DNA of 8,320 nt, taken from contig URGO01000138.1 of the NCBI GenBank assembly GCA_900547435.1, forward strand, positions 1-8,320, read 5' to 3'. The position numbers were made by a program, and so were the translations under genes. Positions within the stretch are counted from its first letter, which is position 1. Each line of letters starts with the position of its first letter. Shown one piece after another: positions 5,559 to 8,320 of the stretch. The DNA comes from an uncultured Parabacteroides sp. (lineage in GTDB: Bacteria > Bacteroidota > Bacteroidia > Bacteroidales > Tannerellaceae). The notes under the pieces are model-generated. The model searched no databases and was not told the origin of the DNA. It saw only the letters and a list, made by a program, of their open reading frames with translations.

Positions 5559-6146
5559 TTAGTCCAATATGAATTTCAGCCCCACCCCGAACTGGAAGTG
5601 GAAATTTCCCGTACCGCCACCCCACAGGCAGCGTTCACGCGCATGGAGCAGCAGCACCGTCCGGTTGGTGAGGTAGGTTTCTATCTCCAGCGACACCGCG
5701 CCGCCATAGACAAAAGCGTCGCCGTCCGTGATGCGTGCCCCGTCATAAAGCAGGCTCTCGCCCCAATTCACCGTTTCATAGCCCGCCATCGCCGAGCCGC
5801 CCACGTAGCAGAGGAACACCTTGTTCGCGTCCGAGAGGAAGTTGTAGTAATATCCCCCTTCCGCCGTGAACTGCGACACCGGCAGGCGCGTGCCCTTGTA
5901 CGGATGGTACTTTTGCAGGTACTCCGCGCCGAACACCCACTTGCTGCATCCTTTCGTGTACGAGTCCATCGACAGCCCGAAGTGGTAGCCCAGCTCATTA
6001 CGCCGGCTTGCCGAATGGAAGCCGTCCGCCATGCCCGCCGTCAGCCGCAGCCCTTTCATGCCCGGCAGACAGCGTTGCGCCTGTACCTTGCCTGCAAGGA
6101 CAAGGCACAGCGCCATGCCGATTAGAATAAACACCGTCCGTTTCAT
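5559..6146 (-). CDS. traO: Conjugal transfer protein TraO
   Basis: A 195-residue exported protein of the TraO family of Bacteroidales conjugative transposons. It has a clear signal peptide (MKRTVFILIGMALCLVLAGK, cleavage probably after VQA near residue 23). The mature part is rich in Gly and aromatic residues in alternating strands (LRLTAGMADGFHS, GGYYYNFLSD, FHFQFGVGLKFILD), compatible with an outer-membrane beta-barrel, and ends in an aromatic/aliphatic C-terminus. The start is one base after the traN stop, so the operon is tight. The long plus-strand frame over it is an Arg/His-rich shadow. It is thought to be part of the mating channel. Confidence 0.92.
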   Translation of the reverse strand: MKRTVFILIGMALCLVLAGKVQAQRCLPGMKGLRLTAGMADGFHSASRRNELGYHFGLSMDSYTKGCSKWVFGAEYLQKYHPYKGTRLPVSQFTAEGGYYYNFLSDANKVFLCYVGGSAMAGYETVNWGESLLYDGARITDGDAFVYGGAVSLEIETYLTNRTVLLLHARERCLWGGGTGNFHFQFGVGLKFILD

Positions 6147-6147
6147 C

Positions 6148-6507
6148 TCACTTCACTTTCAGTTCGTTGATGACACGGGCACGCACCAGTTCGGCATTGG
6201 TAACCGTGAACTGCTGATGCCGCCCACCGTTCTGCTCGTTTATCTCCACCACCAGTTGCTTGTCGTCCGGCAGGGTGAATTTGGGCAGAGTGAACACCGT
6301 ACGCTCCCGGCTCTTGCCGCCAATCTCCGTCACGTAGTTATAGGCACGCAGCGGTACAATCACCTGCTCTTGGATGGCGGTGCGCTTCGCCACTTTCCTG
6401 TCCACCACCTTGAACGACACGAAGTCCACCGTGAACGGCACGTTGGAGGAGTTCTTCAGTTCCGTATGGAAATAAAGCAGCCCGTTGTGCGTGTAGATGC
6501 CCTTCAG
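6148..6507 (-). pseudogene. traN: TraN, 5'-truncated (C-terminal 119 aa only)
   Basis: The C-terminal half of the conjugal transfer protein TraN (DUF4138): GIYTHNGLLYFHTELKNSSN, then PFTVDFVSFKVVDRKVAKRT, QEQVIVPLRAYNYVTEIGGK and a final ARVINELKVK. Full TraN is roughly 300 residues with a signal peptide, so more than half is missing. Homology stops at about 6505-6512. Further upstream the frame continues, to a TTG at 6633, into AT-rich DNA coding Ile/Leu/Asn-rich residues unlike TraN (NILENETFKDIINLHISREG). That extension is probably accidental. The break shows the transfer operon was cut here by recombination, insertion or a mis-join. Without the N-terminus and export signal, TraN function is unlikely. 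Confidence 0.85.
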
Positions 6508-6964
6508 GATATTATCTATTTCTAAATGAATTAATTGTATATATAGTGCTTTTAGCCCTTCTCTTGATATATGTAAATTGATAATATCCTTAAAAGTTTC
6601 ATTTTCCAAGATGTTTTTGACATTTTCAATCAAACGTATTTACAACCGATTATTACTCAATATTTTATAGGTGATAAGTCAGAAATATGGTCGTTGTCTT
6701 TAATTGTACATTCTAAAGGGTGAAGATTTAACGCTTTTATTGATTATTAACTCAATTAGGATAACAATATAGGCGGTATCTTCTATTTTTCTATGCAATT
6801 CGTTTCCAATATTCCACTTCAGTTTTAGCTTATTGTTTAAGACGATAACAAAGGTAATGTATTTTGCTTAATTTATTCAATATTTCTTTACAGCACCATA
6901 AAGATTGAGTATTTCGCGCATTAAGTTGAGAAGAAAGATGGAATATCTGCTATTCTTTGAGTAG
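6508..6964. other. AT-rich stretch without a convincing gene, upstream of truncated traN
   Basis: Base composition changes abruptly at about 6508 from GC-rich transfer genes to AT-rich DNA. The frame fused to traN runs to a TAA at 6640-6642 with only a TTG start. A second minus-strand frame (about 6700-6830, ending RMYN) has no good start codon. Neither is a supported gene. It contains a possible promoter (6849-6880). Otherwise I see nothing in it. Confidence 0.6.
6849..6880 (-). promoter_or_regulatory. Possible Bacteroides-type promoter reading toward truncated traN
   Basis: On the minus strand TACCTTTG (6856-6849) matches the -7 consensus TAnnTTTG of Bacteroidetes. A TTG (6880-6878) lies 21 bases upstream as a weak -33 element. 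It would transcribe leftward through about 340 bases of AT-rich leader into the traN fragment, traO, traQ and the methyltransferase. Such short motifs occur by chance in AT-rich DNA, so confidence is limited. Confidence 0.4.
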
Positions 6965-7010
6965 TAAAATTTAAGAGGGAGAATCGTGTGGTCCTCCCTC
7001 TTAAATTTTA
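6965..7010. terminator. Bidirectional terminator, 17-bp perfect stem
   Basis: AAAATTTAAGAGGGAG (6966-6981) and CTCCCTCTTAAATTTT (6994-7009) are perfect complements, extended by a T-A pair at 6965/7010. The loop is 12 bases. The arms have A-runs on one side and T-runs on the other, so each strand gives a GC-containing stem followed by U's. It sits 46 bases after the lipoprotein stop on the minus strand, which is most likely the gene it ends. Confidence 0.85.
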
Positions 7011-7055
7011 TCATGTTAAAATATTATAGCTATTCCTAGGAATACAAAAGTTATC

Positions 7056-7472
7056 TTAGTTCTTATTTTGCTCAAACAAAAATGAATCAAAAGCATTTTC
7101 TGCTTGAATTCCTATTTTCAAAGTTCTATTGTCATCACTACTATTCGATAGAATCGAAACAGTCATGGTGTTTCCATCATTTATTTTTATAGAGTACCAC
7201 TCTCTTTCTATTTTTTCATCTTCATTATCTATTGGAAGAGACTCACCGCTTTCAGACAACGCATTAATCCAAAAACTTTTATAATTCGTACATTTAATGA
7301 CATAAACGCCACCCTCATTGGGTACTTCTATCTTGTTTTTATTGATATTTGATACATTGGTTTCCCATTTCATCGCTTCCCAATCTCCATCTTTTTCCTC
7401 GCTTTCACATGCGACAAATGTCGTTGCAAAGATTATTAATAAAAGAATTTTGAATAAATTTCCTGTTTTCAT
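7056..7472 (-). CDS. Small lipoprotein with BACON-like domain
   Basis: A 138-residue secreted lipoprotein: Lys-containing N-terminus, hydrophobic core (LFKILLLIIFATTF) and lipobox FVAC with Cys22 as the lipidated residue. The acidic linker after it (ESEEKDGD) fits Bacteroidetes surface-export signals. The mature part has VPNEGGVYVIKC, then SFWINAL, REWYSIKI, VSILSNSSDDNRTLKIGI and a final DSFLFEQ. The arrangement (V-P-GG, a mid Trp, an N-x-x-RT strand, closing F-x-Q) resembles the BACON domain of Bacteroidetes surface proteins, often linked to glycan or host binding. This is pattern-level only. The frame extends to a TTG at 7481, but ATG 7472 with GGAAAG upstream is the better start. Its own promoter is not visible because DNA style changes within about 25 bases upstream. 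Confidence 0.75.
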   Translation of the reverse strand: MKTGNLFKILLLIIFATTFVACESEEKDGDWEAMKWETNVSNINKNKIEVPNEGGVYVIKCTNYKSFWINALSESGESLPIDNEDEKIEREWYSIKINDGNTMTVSILSNSSDDNRTLKIGIQAENAFDSFLFEQNKN

Positions 7473-7505
7473 ACTTTCCAAAAAGAGGTATTATATAAAA
7501 AAACG
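7473..7505. other. Probable junction between Bacteroidales and Firmicutes-like DNA
   Basis: To the left is a Bacteroidetes lipoprotein reading left. To the right, within 50 bases, is a gene with a strong AGGAGG site, Firmicutes-like protein and intrinsic terminator. The intervening bases are A-rich and no terminal repeats or target duplications are seen. The exact breakpoint cannot be fixed by eye. Confidence 0.5.
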
Positions 7506-7521
7506 CAGGAGGTATATTCAA

Positions 7522-7770
7522 ATGAAAGCACATAAATATTGGTCACTTGGAGCATTCGCAGCCATGATCGGAACCTTTTATACCGGCTATAAAAACATGA
7601 AAACTGCTCACAAATATTTTGCTTGCAGCTCTCTTCTCTGCATGATTATGGCTATCTACTCCGGTCATAAAATGATTTCTGGTAAATCCAGAAAAAAGAA
7701 AGATTCTGTTTCTGAAGAAGCTACTACACAATCTGAAAAAAAACGAAATTTTTCTTCTATGCTTATGTAA
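7522..7770 (+). CDS. Small two-helix membrane protein (possibly DUF6219-like)
   Basis: An 82-residue protein with two hydrophobic segments: residues about 7-23 (WSLGAFAAMIGTFYTGY) and about 33-52 (FACSSLLCMIMAIYSGHKMI). The two halves look like an internal repeat, each with HKY followed by a helix ending in a YTGYK/YSGHK motif. A Lys/Ser/Glu-rich tail follows. This pattern is one I associate with small Clostridia proteins annotated DUF6219, from memory and not checked. The AGGAGG at 7507-7512, 9 bases before ATG 7522, fixes the start. The longer upstream frame to 7318 crosses the lipoprotein gene and is not real. A terminator follows at 7792. Its function is unknown. Confidence 0.75.
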   Translation: MKAHKYWSLGAFAAMIGTFYTGYKNMKTAHKYFACSSLLCMIMAIYSGHKMISGKSRKKKDSVSEEATTQSEKKRNFSSMLM

Positions 7771-7791
7771 TTGGAACGCATACATAAAAAT

Positions 7792-7840
7792 GACTCCCCA
7801 TGAAATATGCTTAATATAAATCATGTGGGAGTCTTGTTAT
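7792..7840 (+). terminator. Rho-independent terminator after the two-helix membrane protein
   Basis: GACTCCC (7792-7798) pairs with GGGAGTC (7827-7833), and CATGA (7799-7803) with TCATG (7821-7825), with one bulged T at 7826. The T-rich tail TTGTTATTAT follows, and AAAAA precedes the stem. It starts 21 bases after the stop codon. Confidence 0.85.
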
Positions 7841-8000
7841 TATACCAATCTTAATGCGATATACAGGATGACTGAGTTATCCACCTGGTCTTCCACCGCA
7901 TATGGAACTTCTCTGTTCATTCCATAAATGCTGGAAAAGGAGGCATAGCATATACCAGGTGTACTACTAGATGCCTGCGGCAAGCTTCCAGAAGTGCTCG
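7840..8000 (-). pseudogene. Remnant of an NAD-dependent sugar epimerase (UDP-glucuronate 4-epimerase type)
   Basis: Read on the minus strand, one frame gives LLEACRRHLVVHLVYA. After a frame change the other gives YASFSSIYGMNREVPYAVED followed by QVDNSVILYIAL and a stop (7842-7840). Joined, these match the middle of extended short-chain dehydrogenase epimerases, whose usual form is ILEACR-x-HPVEHLVYASSSSVYG, then VP-x-x-x-x-D-x-VDNPVSLYAATK. It covers the catalytic Ser and ends just before the YxxxK site. The frameshift coincides with a 5-base tandem duplication (GCATA twice, 7943-7952 on the plus strand). Both ends are missing and conserved residues are changed (P to S, S to I), so it is a dead fragment. 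Such enzymes make surface-polysaccharide sugars. The upstream limit near 8000 is approximate. Confidence 0.65.
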
Positions 8001-8174
8001 ATCTGCAATACTTCCTTTCACAAGCATCAATCCGATTGACATACTTATCATATATTGTTTATGTTTAAAAGTCAACGCTTTATGCGTGAAACTTTACAAA
8101 AAATTGGCTTTTTGAAGATATTTTGTATAAAAAAGTGTATAAACATCATACATCAATGAGCTTTAACAAATAAA

Positions 8175-8203
8175 TTGTGCTTACTGTCAAGATATGTTAT
8201 ACT
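8175..8203 (+). promoter_or_regulatory. Sigma-70-type promoter with extended -10
   Basis: TTGTGC (8175-8180) and TATACT (8198-8203) are separated by 17 bases, with TG one base before the -10 box (8195-8196). It lies 30 bases before the start codon of the gene at 8234 and is of Firmicutes/proteobacterial style, not Bacteroidetes. Confidence 0.65.
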
Positions 8204-8233
8204 AGCTACATCAACGGAAAAAGGAGTGCCCCT

Positions 8234-8320
8234 ATGATCAACATGCACGCGTGGTTTCAAAAGCTTGGTCTGTGTGCTGAAAACATCCTATACATTTTCC
8301 GCATAGACCGCAAAACTGTC
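8234..8320 (+). CDS. 5' end of an unrecognised gene (partial)
   Basis: The start ATG at 8234 is preceded by AAGGAG (8221-8226) at normal spacing and by the promoter at 8175-8203. The 29 visible residues begin MINMHAWFQKLGLCAENILY and the frame is open to the window edge. The N-terminus is amphipathic, not a classic signal peptide. A polytopic membrane protein cannot be excluded. There is too little to assign a family. Confidence 0.65.
   Translation, partial: MINMHAWFQKLGLCAENILYIFRIDRKTV

Noticed and set aside
5598..6125. Plus-strand frame of 175 codons opposite traO
   Set aside because: The Arg/His/Ala-rich pattern is typical of the antisense of a GC-rich gene. traO is a clear family member.
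6510..6633. Upstream extension as the true N-terminus of a TraN variant
   Set aside because: The extension is AT-rich with no signal peptide, has only a TTG start, and does not resemble the TraN N-terminal region.
7318..7521. N-terminal extension of the two-helix membrane protein
   Set aside because: It crosses the lipoprotein coding region. The AGGAGG at 7507-7512 fixes ATG 7522 as the start.
1..8320. tRNA or rRNA genes
   Set aside because: No cloverleaf with a TTCGANNC-type T-loop, and no conserved rRNA segments, were seen on either strand.

Overview
The window looks like a piece of a Bacteroidales genome that carries a CTnDOT-type conjugative transposon (ICE), joined at its right end to DNA of a different, Firmicutes-like style. 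Evidence for Bacteroidales: TraN/TraO/TraQ (DUF4138, TraO, DUF3872) transfer proteins, a DUF3873 protein, TACCTTTG-type -7 promoter boxes, mostly weak Shine-Dalgarno sequences, and a lipoprotein with a BACON-like sequence pattern. Evidence for Firmicutes after about 7490: a strong AGGAGG ribosome binding site, an extended -10 sigma-70 promoter, a small two-helix membrane protein of a type I associate with Clostridia, and a decayed NAD-dependent sugar epimerase.

Layout. 1-41 is the tail of an unknown gene, followed by a strong terminator. 147-1064 (+) is a two-part protein with a C-terminal phosphoribosyltransferase domain. It is followed by four exact-period 22-bp tandem repeats (1097-1184). 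A small unknown gene (1201-1476, -) comes next, then about 550 bases without a convincing gene that hold two long imperfect palindromes (1520-1634 and 1827-2003). From 2034 to 3896 (+) there is a tight run of six small accessory genes: a membrane protein, a 72-aa protein, a 189-aa protein ending in a beta-clamp-like motif, an 85-aa protein, DUF3873 and an 81-aa protein. The last two overlap by ATGA. Converging on this run from the right is the tail of a tra operon (-): 5'-truncated traN, traO, traQ, an orphan beta-class DNA methyltransferase and a 38-aa membrane protein. A hairpin lies between the two converging blocks.

The transfer operon is broken inside traN at about 6505-6512. Beyond that point the DNA is AT-rich and unrelated to traN, with a possible Bacteroides promoter, a 17-bp perfect-stem bidirectional terminator and a lipoprotein gene. 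A second compositional and phylogenetic break falls at about 7473-7500, just before the Firmicutes-like stretch. These breaks are either real rearrangement and transfer or joins made during assembly. The sequence alone cannot decide, and it is the main caution for anyone using this window.

Functionally, the Bacteroidales part is the distal end of a type IV-like conjugation operon plus accessory cargo: DNA modification, small unknown proteins and a phosphoribosyltransferase. With traN truncated, and with no primase gene (traP) between traO and traQ, the visible transfer module is unlikely to be complete. I did not find a clearly new multi-gene system. The most unusual parts are the 22-bp iteron-like array, the two long palindromes and the two junctions.
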